Assembly (NCBI RefSeq): GCF_036226445.1 | Contig: NZ_CP108474.1 | Coordinates: 2,728,001-2,792,000 of the forward strand | Source of the DNA: Streptomyces sp. NBC_01255 | GTDB taxonomy: Bacteria > Actinomycetota > Actinomycetes > Streptomycetales > Streptomycetaceae | Length of the DNA stretch: 64,000 bases | Direction: 5' to 3' | In this document: positions 7,759 through 15,989 of the stretch, one piece after another | Position numbering within the stretch: position 1 is the first letter of the stretch | Layout: each line of letters opens with the position of its first letter | The notes under the pieces: generated by a model | Seen by the model: only the letters and a program-made list of their open reading frames with translations | The model's database searches: none | What the model was told of the DNA's origin: nothing | Translations under genes and position numbers: made by a program

Positions 7759-8817
7759 CTAGGGGCTTCTGCGGTCGAAGCTGAAGAGCTGGCCCGCCGC
7801 GTCCGGCGCGCAGGGGGCCTGGGCCAGTCGTGCCCAGGCCGCCGAGCGGTCACCGACGACGGTCACACAGCTGCCGGACGTGGCGGAGCCGGCCGGGACG
7901 ATCCGGTAGCCCTCGACGGGGGTGCCGTACGGCTCCAGGGCGAACTCCTCCACCCGGCTCGGGTCGCCGCACTCGGAGTCCTCGTACGCCGCGTCGGGTA
8001 TCCGGCCGCCGGAGGGTATGCCGGAGCAGCCGGGGCCGTAGTCCGGGTGGTCCGAAACGATCCTCCACCGGTCGCCGCCCGTCTCCTTCAGCGAGTAGAG
8101 CGGCACCTTCGCGTCGGCGCACGGCACCTGGTGGATCTGCCCGGAGCGCGAGCCGCGCCGCTCGCCGAGGCACAGGTCCTGGCCGATCACCCGGATGCGT
8201 ACGTCCCCGGCGGCGGGCGCGGTGAGGGTACGGGGCGGGTGGGCGCCGTGCCCGTCCCGCAGGACGGCGACGACACTGACGCCGGCGAGCACGAGGCCGG
8301 TCAGCGCGACCGTCGCGACGAGGGCGCGCCGTATCCGGGACCGGGGTCCCGGCCGCCGCGCGTCGGGGGCGCCGTCCGGGGACTCCGCCGGGCCCGCGGG
8401 CCAGACGACCGAGGGCCCGGCGGCGGGGGCGGAGTCGGCTCCTTCGACCGGTTCGGCTCCGTCCACCGGATCGGCTCCCTCCACCGGATCGGCTCCCTCC
8501 ACGGGATCGGCGGCGACGGGCTCGTACACCCCCCGTACCGCGAGCTCCTTCCGTACCGCCTGCCACTCCTCAAGGCCGCCCGGCTCCACCCCGCACGCGC
8601 GGACGAAGGTGACCAGGAGCTCCTCGCGGGGGACGGTGGCGCGGGCCAGCATGTTGGCGACGGTGGAGCGGGGCAGGACCTCGCCGCGCGCCTCGGCCCG
8701 GGCCGCGAGTTCGCGGTACGTCAGGCCGGACCAGTCCTTGAGCGCCTGGAGGCACGCGACGAACTCCGCGGCGTTCCGTACCTCCCGCGGGTCGGGTGCC
8801 CGTTCCGCCGGCCTCAT
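7759..8817 (-). CDS. Membrane-anchored helix-turn-helix protein with extracytoplasmic domain
   Basis: About 352 residues from ATG 8817, which has GGGAGGGG upstream; an in-frame GTG/ATG 54 bases earlier lacks a ribosome site. Residues about 10-85 form the actinobacterial XRE-like domain ('ALKDWSGLTYRELAARAE', 'LPRSTVANMLAR'). A Pro/Ala/Asp/Glu linker with an imperfect six-residue repeat of the type EGADPV follows, then a transmembrane helix ('ALVATVALTGLVLAGVSVVAV'-like, near residue 165-190). The roughly 150-residue outer part has paired cysteines and resembles the carbohydrate-binding-like tails often joined to this HTH in Streptomyces. It could sense something outside the membrane and act on DNA; its target is unknown. 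Confidence 0.7.
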   Translation of the reverse strand: MRPAERAPDPREVRNAAEFVACLQALKDWSGLTYRELAARAEARGEVLPRSTVANMLARATVPREELLVTFVRACGVEPGGLEEWQAVRKELAVRGVYEPVAADPVEGADPVEGADPVDGAEPVEGADSAPAAGPSVVWPAGPAESPDGAPDARRPGPRSRIRRALVATVALTGLVLAGVSVVAVLRDGHGAHPPRTLTAPAAGDVRIRVIGQDLCLGERRGSRSGQIHQVPCADAKVPLYSLKETGGDRWRIVSDHPDYGPGCSGIPSGGRIPDAAYEDSECGDPSRVEEFALEPYGTPVEGYRIVPAGSATSGSCVTVVGDRSAAWARLAQAPCAPDAAGQLFSFDRRSP

Positions 8818-8941
8818 CCGCGTCTCCCCTCCCGCCGGACAGGGTTGGGACATGTCCGGGACAAGCCTCAAGCCTTGTTGATCTCGCGCTCCGGCTCAAG
8901 AGTGGAACTCGGCATTTCCGGTGGTGATGCCGGTCACGGAC

Positions 8942-8983
8942 GAGTGGCCCCGACCCTCCACGGGGGGAGGGTCGGGGCCACTC
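8942..8983 (-). terminator. Rho-independent-type hairpin downstream of pfkA
   Basis: A perfect 18-bp stem (8942-8959 with 8966-8983) closes a 6-base loop. It lies 110 bases beyond the pfkA stop and upstream of the HTH membrane protein gene, so it most likely ends pfkA transcription. There is no U-run, as is common in Streptomyces. Confidence 0.7.
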
Positions 8984-9093
8984 GGGTGTGTCCGGGTCCC
9001 GGAGCGGATCCGGGACAGGTCGGGACGGAGGTCCCGGCCGGAAGGACGTTCGGAAGGGCGTCCGGAAGACCGGCAGATCCGGAAGGCGACCGG

Positions 9094-10119
9094 TCAGAAG
9101 ACCGACTCGGCCTCGCGGATGCGGTCGTCGGGAACCGTCTTGAGCCGCGTCACGGCCTCGGCCAGCGGCACCATCTCGACGTTCGTGCCGCGCAGCGCCG
9201 TCATCCGGCCGAAGTCGCCGCGGTGCGCCGCCTCCACCGCGTGCCAGCCGAAGCGGGTGGCGAGCACCCGGTCGTACGCGGTCGGCGTGCCGCCGCGCTG
9301 GACGTGACCGAGGATGACCGGGCGGGCCTCCTTGCCGAGGCGCCGCTCCAGCTCGACGGCGAGCTGGTTGCCGATGCCCTGGAAGCGCTCGTGACCGAAC
9401 TGGTCGATCTCGCCCTTCTTGTACTCCATCGAGCCCTCGGCCGGATGGGCGCCCTCGGCGACGCAGATGACGGCGAACTTCTTGCCGCGCGCGAAGCGCT
9501 CCTCGACCATCTTGACGAGGTCGTCGACCTGGAAGGGGCGCTCGGGGAGGCAGATGCCGTGCGCGCCGCCGGCCATGCCGGACTCCAGCGCGATCCAGCC
9601 GGCGTGGCGGCCCATCACCTCGACGACCATCACCCGCTGGTGGGACTCGGCGGTGGTCTTCAGCCGGTCCATGGCCTCGGTGGCGACGCCGACGGCGGTG
9701 TCGAAGCCGAAGGTGCGGTCCGTGGAGGAGATGTCGTTGTCGATGGTCTTCGGGACGCCGACGACGGGCATGCCCGCGTCGGAGAGCATCCGGGCGGCGG
9801 TCAGGGTGCCCTCGCCGCCGATCGGGATGAGGACGTCGATGCCGTACTGCCTGGCCAGGTCGGGGGCCGACTCGGCGGCCTCGGCCAGCCGGTTGCGCTC
9901 CAGTCGCGCGGAGCCGAGGATCGTGCCGCCACGGGCGAGGATGCCGCTGACATTGTTGAGGTCGAGGGGTCGGTAGTGGCCGTCGAGCAGGCCCTTGAAC
10001 CCGTCCTCGAAGCCGATGACTTCGTCGTCGTGGCCGGTCAGCGCCCGGTGCACGACCGACCGGATCACTGCGTTCAGGCCGGGGCAGTCGCCGCCTGCGG
10101 TGAGAACTCCGATGCGCAT
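9094..10119 (-). CDS. pfkA: 6-phosphofructokinase
   Basis: 341 residues, matching actinobacterial PfkA. It phosphorylates fructose 6-phosphate to fructose 1,6-bisphosphate in glycolysis. Landmarks are 'TAGGDCPGLNAVIR' (nucleotide site), 'GGEGT' at 101-105, the catalytic 'PKTIDND' at 123-129 and 'GHVQRGG'. G104 is the residue found in ATP-dependent enzymes, while K124 is typical of pyrophosphate-dependent ones. This is the mixed 'group III' signature; Streptomyces homologues are reported to use ATP. It is divergent from pta-ackA-pyk, grouping the ends of glycolysis and acetate formation in one region, as in S. coelicolor. Confidence 0.95.
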   Translation of the reverse strand: MRIGVLTAGGDCPGLNAVIRSVVHRALTGHDDEVIGFEDGFKGLLDGHYRPLDLNNVSGILARGGTILGSARLERNRLAEAAESAPDLARQYGIDVLIPIGGEGTLTAARMLSDAGMPVVGVPKTIDNDISSTDRTFGFDTAVGVATEAMDRLKTTAESHQRVMVVEVMGRHAGWIALESGMAGGAHGICLPERPFQVDDLVKMVEERFARGKKFAVICVAEGAHPAEGSMEYKKGEIDQFGHERFQGIGNQLAVELERRLGKEARPVILGHVQRGGTPTAYDRVLATRFGWHAVEAAHRGDFGRMTALRGTNVEMVPLAEAVTRLKTVPDDRIREAESVF

Positions 10120-10450
10120 CGTGCTGTGTCTCCTGCTCGGTCGCGGTCCAGATGAGCCACGGCAATTCTCACACGGCGGACCTGACGGGGAGGCTCGCCG
10201 CTGCTCCGCGCGTCCCTCGCGGAGCCCTCCCGGAGCCCTCCCGGAGGCCTTTCGTCCCGGGGTTCCGGGCCCTTCGCCCGGCGGGCGACGTAACCACTGG
10301 CGGGGGTATTGTCAAGGGGGTAATGCCGCCCTTTCGGGGCTTTCCGAGGACCGCAGATTGACGCACGGGCCGCGCCGGTGCCGTGGGGCAACGCCCACCG
10401 CGGTCCCCTCGGAGCGCCCCGTTCCGCAGGACTGGACAGGAGACCACGGC
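10120..10450. other. Divergent intergenic region between pfkA and pta
   Basis: 331 non-coding bases that must hold the promoters of pfkA (minus) and pta (plus). I see an 11-base direct repeat GGAGCCCTCCC at 10221-10231 and 10232-10242 and a purine-rich tract with 'GTCAAGGGGG' near 10311-10320. No operator of known type was recognised. Confidence 0.5.
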
Positions 10451-12544
10451 GTGACGCGCAGCGTGTACGTGACCGGGATCGACCGCGGTGACGGCCGCCA
10501 GGTCGTCGAGCTGGGAGTCATGGAGCTCCTCACGCGTCAGGTGGACCGGGTGGGGGTGTTCCGCCCGCTGGTGCACGACGGCCCCGACCGGCTCTTCGAC
10601 CTGCTGCGGGCCCGCTACCGGCTCTCGCAGGACCCCTCGACGGTCTACGGCATGGACTACCACGAGGCCTCGGACCTCCAGGCCGAGCGGGGCACCGACG
10701 AACTGGTCTCGCAGCTCGTCGACCGCTTCCACGCCGTCGCCCGCGACTACGAGGTCGTCCTCGTCCTCGGCACCGACTTCGCGGCCACGCAGCTCCCCGA
10801 CGAGCTCGCGCTCAACGCCCGCCTCGCCAACGAGTTCGGCGCCTCCGTCATCCCGGTGGTCGGCGGCAAGGGCCAGCCCTCGGAGTCCGTACGGGCCGAG
10901 GCCCGCAACGCCTTCCGGGCCTACGACGGACTCGGCTGCGACGTGCTGGCGATGGTCGTCAACCGGGTCGCGGGCGAGGACCGGGAGGCCATCGCCGAGC
11001 GGCTCTCCGCCCGGCTGCCCGTGCCCTGTTACGTCCTGCCGGACGAGCCGGCGCTCGCCGCGCCCACCGTCTCCCAGATCACCCACGCGCTCGGCGCCTC
11101 CGTGGTCCTCGGCGACGACCAGGGCCTCGCGCGGGACGCCCTGGACTTCGTCTTCGGCGGCGCGATGCTGCCGAACGTCCTCAACGCGCTGACCCCGGGC
11201 TGTCTCGTCGTCACCCCCGGGGACCGGGCCGACGTGGTCGTCGGCGTGCTCGCCGCGCACTCGGCCGGCACCCCACCCATCGCCGGCGTGCTGCTCACCC
11301 TCGACGAGCGGCCCGGCGAGGAGATCCTGACCCTGGCGGCCCGGCTCGCGCCCGGCACCCCGGTCATCTCCGTGGCCGACAACAGCTTCCCCACCGCGGC
11401 CGAACTCTTCTCCCTGGAAGGCAAGCTGAACGCCGCCACCCCGCGCAAGGCGGAGACCGCCCTCGGCCTCTTCGAGCGGCACGTGGACACCGCCGACCTG
11501 CTCAAGCGGATCTCGGTCGCCCGGAGCGGCCGCGTCACCCCGATGATGTTCGAGCACGAACTGCTCGAACAGGCGCGCGCCGACCGGCGCCGGGTCGTGC
11601 TTCCCGAAGGCACCGAGGAGCGTGTGCTGCGCGCCGCCGACGTCCTGATACGCCGTGACGTCTGCGACCTGACGCTGCTCGGCGACGTCGAGACGATCCG
11701 CAAGAAGGCCGCCGACCTGAGCGTGAACCTGGGTGACACGCAGCTGATCGACCCGCAGACCTCGGAGCTGCGCGACTCGTTCGCCGAGAAGTACGCGGCG
11801 CTCCGCGCCCACAAGGGCGTCACGGTCGAGCTCGCGTACGACGTCGTCTCGGACGTGAACTACTTCGGCACGCTGATGGTGCAGGAGGGTCTGGCCGACG
11901 GCATGGTCTCCGGCTCCGTGCACTCCACGGCGGCGACGATCCGCCCGGCCTTCGAGATCATCAAGACGAAGCCCGAGGCGTCGATCGTCTCCTCGGTCTT
12001 CTTCATGTGCCTCGCCGACAAGGTGCTCGTCTACGGCGACTGCGCGGTGAACCCCGACCCGAACGCCGAGCAGCTCGCGGACATCGCCGCCCAGTCGGCT
12101 GCCACCGCGGCCCGCTTCGGCGTGGACCCGCGGATCGCGATGCTCTCGTACTCCACCGGCACCTCGGGCTCCGGCGCGGACGTCGACAAGGTGCGCGAGG
12201 CGACGAAGCTGGTCCGCGAGGCCCACCCGGAGCTGCGGATCGAGGGCCCGATCCAGTACGACGCGGCGGTGGAGCCCTCCGTCGCCGCCACCAAGCTGCC
12301 GGAGTCGGAGGTGGCCGGGCAGGCGACCGTGCTGATCTTCCCCGACCTCAACACCGGCAACAACACCTACAAGGCCGTGCAGCGTTCGGCCGGCGCCGTG
12401 GCCGTCGGCCCGGTGCTCCAGGGCCTGCGCAAGCCGGTGAACGACCTCTCGCGCGGCGCGCTCGTCAGCGACATCGTCAACACGGTCGCCATCACGGCGA
12501 TCCAGTCCCAGGTCCCCTCCCAGGGTCAGGAGCTCGAAGCATGA
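10451..12544 (+). CDS. pta: Phosphate acetyltransferase (long form with BioD-like N-terminal domain)
   Basis: 697 residues. The N-terminal third is a P-loop-like BioD/CobB-type domain ('VYVTGIDRGDGRQVVELGV'), the middle a DRTGG domain (about 200-310), and the C-terminal 330 residues the PTA catalytic domain ('MMFEHELLEQARADRRRVVL', 'SYSTGTSGSG', 'FPDLNTGNNTYKAVQR'). It interconverts acetyl-CoA plus phosphate and acetyl phosphate plus CoA. The length matches long-form Pta of enterobacteria and actinomycetes. GTG 10451 is chosen because homology begins there. It overlaps ackA by 4 bases (ATGA), so the two enzymes of the acetate switch are translationally coupled. Confidence 0.96.
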   Translation: MTRSVYVTGIDRGDGRQVVELGVMELLTRQVDRVGVFRPLVHDGPDRLFDLLRARYRLSQDPSTVYGMDYHEASDLQAERGTDELVSQLVDRFHAVARDYEVVLVLGTDFAATQLPDELALNARLANEFGASVIPVVGGKGQPSESVRAEARNAFRAYDGLGCDVLAMVVNRVAGEDREAIAERLSARLPVPCYVLPDEPALAAPTVSQITHALGASVVLGDDQGLARDALDFVFGGAMLPNVLNALTPGCLVVTPGDRADVVVGVLAAHSAGTPPIAGVLLTLDERPGEEILTLAARLAPGTPVISVADNSFPTAAELFSLEGKLNAATPRKAETALGLFERHVDTADLLKRISVARSGRVTPMMFEHELLEQARADRRRVVLPEGTEERVLRAADVLIRRDVCDLTLLGDVETIRKKAADLSVNLGDTQLIDPQTSELRDSFAEKYAALRAHKGVTVELAYDVVSDVNYFGTLMVQEGLADGMVSGSVHSTAATIRPAFEIIKTKPEASIVSSVFFMCLADKVLVYGDCAVNPDPNAEQLADIAAQSAATAARFGVDPRIAMLSYSTGTSGSGADVDKVREATKLVREAHPELRIEGPIQYDAAVEPSVAATKLPESEVAGQATVLIFPDLNTGNNTYKAVQRSAGAVAVGPVLQGLRKPVNDLSRGALVSDIVNTVAITAIQSQVPSQGQELEA

Positions 12545-13785
12545 CCGCCACCCCCACGCACACCCCCACCCGTGTCCTCGTCCTCAACTCCGGCTCGTCG
12601 TCGGTCAAATACCAGCTCCTCGACATGGCGGACGGCAGCCGGCTCGCGGTCGGCCTGGTGGAGCGGATCGGCGAGGAGACCTCCCGTCTGGTGCACACCC
12701 CGCTCCAGGGCGGCGGAGGCGAGAAGCGCGAGAAGAACGGTCCGATCCCCGACCACGCGGCGGCGCTGAAGGCGGTCGCCGAGGAACTGGCGGCGGACGG
12801 CCTCGGCCTGGACTCCCCCGAACTGGCCGCGATCGGCCACCGGGTGGTGCACGGCGGGCTGCGGTTCAGCGCCCCGACGGTCGTCGACGACGAGGTGCTG
12901 GCGGAGATCGAGCGGCTTGTGCCGGTCGCCCCGCTGCACAACCCGGCGAACCTCACCGGCATCCGTACGGCGATGTCCCTGCGCCCCGACCTGCCGCAGG
13001 TGGCGGTCTTCGACACGGCCTTCCACACGACGATGCCGGAGTCGGCGGCGCGGTACGCGATCGACGTGGCGACGGCCGACGAATACCGGATCCGGCGGTA
13101 CGGCTTCCACGGCACCTCGCACGCGTACGTCTCGCGCGAGACGGCGAAGCTGCTCGGCAGGGCGCCCGAGGAGGTGAACGTGATCGTGCTGCACCTGGGC
13201 AACGGCGCTTCCGCCTCGGCGGTGGCGGGCGGCCGGTGCGTGGACACGTCGATGGGTCTGACGCCGCTGGAGGGCCTGGTCATGGGCACCCGCTCGGGCG
13301 ACATCGACCCGGCGGTCACCTTCCACCTCAAGCGGGTGGCGGGCATGTCGGCCGATGACATCGACGTCCTCCTCAACAAGAAGTCCGGCCTCGTCGGGCT
13401 CTGCGGCGACAACGACATGCGGGAGATCCGGCGCCGCGTCGACGAGGGCGACCAGGCGGCGACCCTGGCCTTCGACATCTACATCCACCGCCTGAAGAAG
13501 TACATCGGCGCCTACTACGCGGTGCTCGGCCGGGTGGACGCGGTGGTGTTCACGGCGGGGGTCGGCGAGAACGCGGCCCCGGTGCGGGAGGCTGCGATCG
13601 CGGGCCTGGAGGAGCTGGGTCTCGCCGTGGACGCGGACCTCAACGCCGTACGTTCCGACGAGGCGCGGCTCATCTCTCCGGACTACGCGCGGGTGGCGGT
13701 CGCCGTGGTGCCGACGGACGAGGAGCTGGAGATCGCGCGGCAGAGTTTCGCGCTCGTTCAGAGCTCGGTGAGCTCGAACGAGTGA
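12541..13785 (+). CDS. ackA: Acetate kinase
   Basis: 414 residues. It shows the ASKHA-fold signatures of acetate kinase: 'VLVLNSGSSSVKYQL' at the N terminus, 'RRYGFHGTSHAY' and 'VLHLGNGASASAV', with 'FTAGVGENA' near the C terminus. It converts acetyl phosphate and ADP to acetate and ATP, or the reverse. The ATG overlaps the pta stop. The next gene, pyk, starts 82 bases later and has its own promoter. Confidence 0.97.
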   Translation: MTATPTHTPTRVLVLNSGSSSVKYQLLDMADGSRLAVGLVERIGEETSRLVHTPLQGGGGEKREKNGPIPDHAAALKAVAEELAADGLGLDSPELAAIGHRVVHGGLRFSAPTVVDDEVLAEIERLVPVAPLHNPANLTGIRTAMSLRPDLPQVAVFDTAFHTTMPESAARYAIDVATADEYRIRRYGFHGTSHAYVSRETAKLLGRAPEEVNVIVLHLGNGASASAVAGGRCVDTSMGLTPLEGLVMGTRSGDIDPAVTFHLKRVAGMSADDIDVLLNKKSGLVGLCGDNDMREIRRRVDEGDQAATLAFDIYIHRLKKYIGAYYAVLGRVDAVVFTAGVGENAAPVREAAIAGLEELGLAVDADLNAVRSDEARLISPDYARVAVAVVPTDEELEIARQSFALVQSSVSSNE

Positions 13786-13854
13786 ACGCTTGAGCGGGCC
13801 CGCGCCCATTTGTACTTTCCGCCAGTCGGAATATTCCGCAGTGAAACAAACCGA

Positions 13855-13860
13855 TAGGAT
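13855..13860 (+). promoter_or_regulatory. -10 box of a leaderless pyk promoter, with an upstream palindrome
   Basis: TAGGAT ends 7 bases before the pyk ATG at 13868 and no clear ribosome site is present, which suggests a leaderless message. A 12-base palindrome CGGAATATTCCG (13827-13838) lies just upstream, near the expected -35, and could be an operator. Confidence 0.4.
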
Positions 13861-13867
13861 CCGCCTC

Positions 13868-15298
13868 ATGCGCCGTTCCAAAATCGTCTGCACGCTGGGC
13901 CCCGCCGTCGACTCGTATGAGCAGCTGAAGGCTCTCATCGAGGCCGGTATGAACGTGGCCCGATTCAACTTCAGCCACGGCTCCCAGGCAGAACACCAGG
14001 AGCGGTACGACCGCGTCCGGCAGGTCTCCGCGGACACCGGGCACGCCGTCGGCGTCCTCGCCGACCTCCAGGGCCCCAAGATCCGTCTGGAGACCTTCGC
14101 CGAGGGCCCGGTCGAGCTGGTGCGCGGTGACGAGTTCACCATCACCACCGACGACGTCCCCGGTGACAAGTCCATCTGCGGCACCACCTACAAGGGTCTG
14201 CCCGGCGACGTCTCCAAGGGCGACCAGGTCCTGATCAACGACGGCAACGTCGAGCTGCGGGTCGTCGAGGTCGACGGTCCCCGGGTCAAGACCGTGGTCA
14301 TCGAGGGCGGTGTCATCTCCGACCACAAGGGCATCAACCTGCCCGGCGCGGCCGTCAACGTCCCCGCCCTGTCGGAGAAGGACGTCGACGACCTCCGCTT
14401 CGCGCTCCGCATGGGCTGCGACATGGTCGCCCTCTCCTTCGTCCGCGACGCCGACGACGTCAAGGACGTCCACAAGGTGATGGACGAGGAGGGCCGCCGG
14501 GTCCCCGTCATCGCCAAGGTCGAGAAGCCGCAGGCCGTCGAGAACATGGAGGCCGTCGTCGCGGCCTTCGACGCGGTCATGGTGGCCCGTGGCGACCTGG
14601 CCGTCGAGTACCCGCTGGAGCGGGTCCCGATGGTGCAGAAGCGCCTGGTGGAGATGTGTCGCCGCAACGCCAAGCCGGTCATCGTCGCGACCCAGATGAT
14701 GGAGTCGATGATCACCAACTCGCGGCCGACCCGCGCCGAGGCGAGCGACGTCGCCAACGCGATCCTGGACGGCGCGGACGCGGTCATGCTGTCGGCCGAG
14801 TCCTCGGTCGGCGCCTACCCGATCGAGACCGTGAAGACGATGTCGAAGATCGTCACCGCGGCCGAGGAGGAGCTGCTCTCCAAGGGCCTCCAGCCCCTGG
14901 TCCCGGGCAAGAAGCCGCGCACCCAGGGCGGCTCCGTCGCCCGCGCGGCCTGCGAGATCGCCGACTTCCTGGGCGGCAAGGCGCTGATCGCCTTCACCCA
15001 GTCCGGCGACACGGCCCGCCGCCTCTCCCGCTACCGGGTGCAGCAGCCGATCCTCGCCTTCACGACGGACGAGAACACCCGCAACCAGCTCACCCTGAGC
15101 TGGGGCGTCGAGTCCTTCCTCGTCCCGTTCGTGGAGACCACGGACGCGATGGTCGACCTCGTGGACGCCGAGCTCCTGAAGCTCCAGCGCTACAACGAGG
15201 GCGACACCATGGTCATCACGGCCGGCTCGCCCCCCGGCGTCCCCGGCACGACGAACATGGTCCGCGTCCACCACCTCGGCGGCGGCGAGCACGCCTGA
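13868..15298 (+). CDS. pyk: Pyruvate kinase
   Basis: 476 residues. Pyruvate kinase motifs are plain: 'SKIVCTLGPA' at the start, 'ARFNFSHGS', 'LADLQGPKIR', the active-site region 'PVIAKVEKPQAVENM' and the 'VMVARGDLAVE' metal/PEP loop, then the C-terminal allosteric domain. It transfers phosphate from phosphoenolpyruvate to ADP, giving pyruvate. The ATG at 13868 matches the family start; the longer frame does not. It follows pta-ackA on the same strand and is closed by a strong hairpin. Confidence 0.97.
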   Translation: MRRSKIVCTLGPAVDSYEQLKALIEAGMNVARFNFSHGSQAEHQERYDRVRQVSADTGHAVGVLADLQGPKIRLETFAEGPVELVRGDEFTITTDDVPGDKSICGTTYKGLPGDVSKGDQVLINDGNVELRVVEVDGPRVKTVVIEGGVISDHKGINLPGAAVNVPALSEKDVDDLRFALRMGCDMVALSFVRDADDVKDVHKVMDEEGRRVPVIAKVEKPQAVENMEAVVAAFDAVMVARGDLAVEYPLERVPMVQKRLVEMCRRNAKPVIVATQMMESMITNSRPTRAEASDVANAILDGADAVMLSAESSVGAYPIETVKTMSKIVTAAEEELLSKGLQPLVPGKKPRTQGGSVARAACEIADFLGGKALIAFTQSGDTARRLSRYRVQQPILAFTTDENTRNQLTLSWGVESFLVPFVETTDAMVDLVDAELLKLQRYNEGDTMVITAGSPPGVPGTTNMVRVHHLGGGEHA

Positions 15299-15320
15299 CG
15301 TCCCGCTTGATTCGCATACG

Positions 15321-15361
15321 GCTGTGGGCCGCACCCTGGGAAAAGGGGTGCGGCCCACAGC
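15321..15361 (+). terminator. Terminator of pyk
   Basis: A perfect 16-bp GC-rich stem (15321-15336 with 15346-15361) with a loop containing AAAA is followed by TGTTTCC. It lies 22 bases after the pyk stop. Confidence 0.85.
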
Positions 15362-15416
15362 TGTTTCCGTAGCATCGGGGCGAACGTCCGGGTTGTCGTG
15401 GAAGGGTTCAAGGCCG

Positions 15417-15911
15417 ATGGCGCATGCGGAGGTGTCTCCCGAACTTCGGGACGCCGTACGGCGGCTGGAGGCCCTGACCGGCAGGACCGTCGCCGACGTG
15501 GCCGACGGCCACGCCCGTTGGGAGCTGTACCGGGCCGCCCTCGCGTCCGATGCGGCTCGGCCCGGCCTGCCGGCCGCTGTCATGGCGGAGGCGGACGCCG
15601 TTCTCGCCTCGGGCGTCGTCGGCGAGGCCCTGGCGCGGGTGCCCCGTGCCGACCGGGAGACCTGGGTCCGGTCGCTCGCCCCGTCGGTGCGCGCGTTCAG
15701 CGAGCGCCGAGCGTGTGAGCTGGGGACCCTGGAGGACCTCCGGTCCGGGGCGGAGGTGCAGGCGCTCGGCCCCGAGCTGGTCGACGGTTGGAGCGACTGG
15801 CTCCAGCTGCGGATCGCCGCCGAGGTGTCCGACGTGTCGGTGCTGCGGCTCCTGGCCGACTCGGGCCGCACCAAGCGCATCCGTCGCACGGCGGCCGAGG
15901 CACTCGGCTGA
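15417..15911 (+). CDS. Hypothetical helical protein
   Basis: 164 residues with no signal peptide or membrane segment. It is rich in Ala, Glu, Arg and Leu and predicted mostly helical from its pattern. No catalytic motif was recognised. The ATG at 15417 follows AAGG. It sits alone between the pyk terminator and the convergent DUF6230-associated protein gene, with 78 bases to that stop. The GC pattern at the third codon position is normal for Streptomyces, which supports it being a true gene; function unknown. Confidence 0.65.
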   Translation: MAHAEVSPELRDAVRRLEALTGRTVADVADGHARWELYRAALASDAARPGLPAAVMAEADAVLASGVVGEALARVPRADRETWVRSLAPSVRAFSERRACELGTLEDLRSGAEVQALGPELVDGWSDWLQLRIAAEVSDVSVLRLLADSGRTKRIRRTAAEALG

Positions 15912-15989
15912 CGGTGCCGAACGACGACGACCTCCCCTCCCGTGCGGGAGAGGAGGCCGTCGCGTGCGGCTCCCGGAGGAGTACGGAGA

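Noticed and set aside
10169-12226. 685-residue antisense frame over pta
   Set aside because: Antisense to an unambiguous pta; no domain pattern and no start context.
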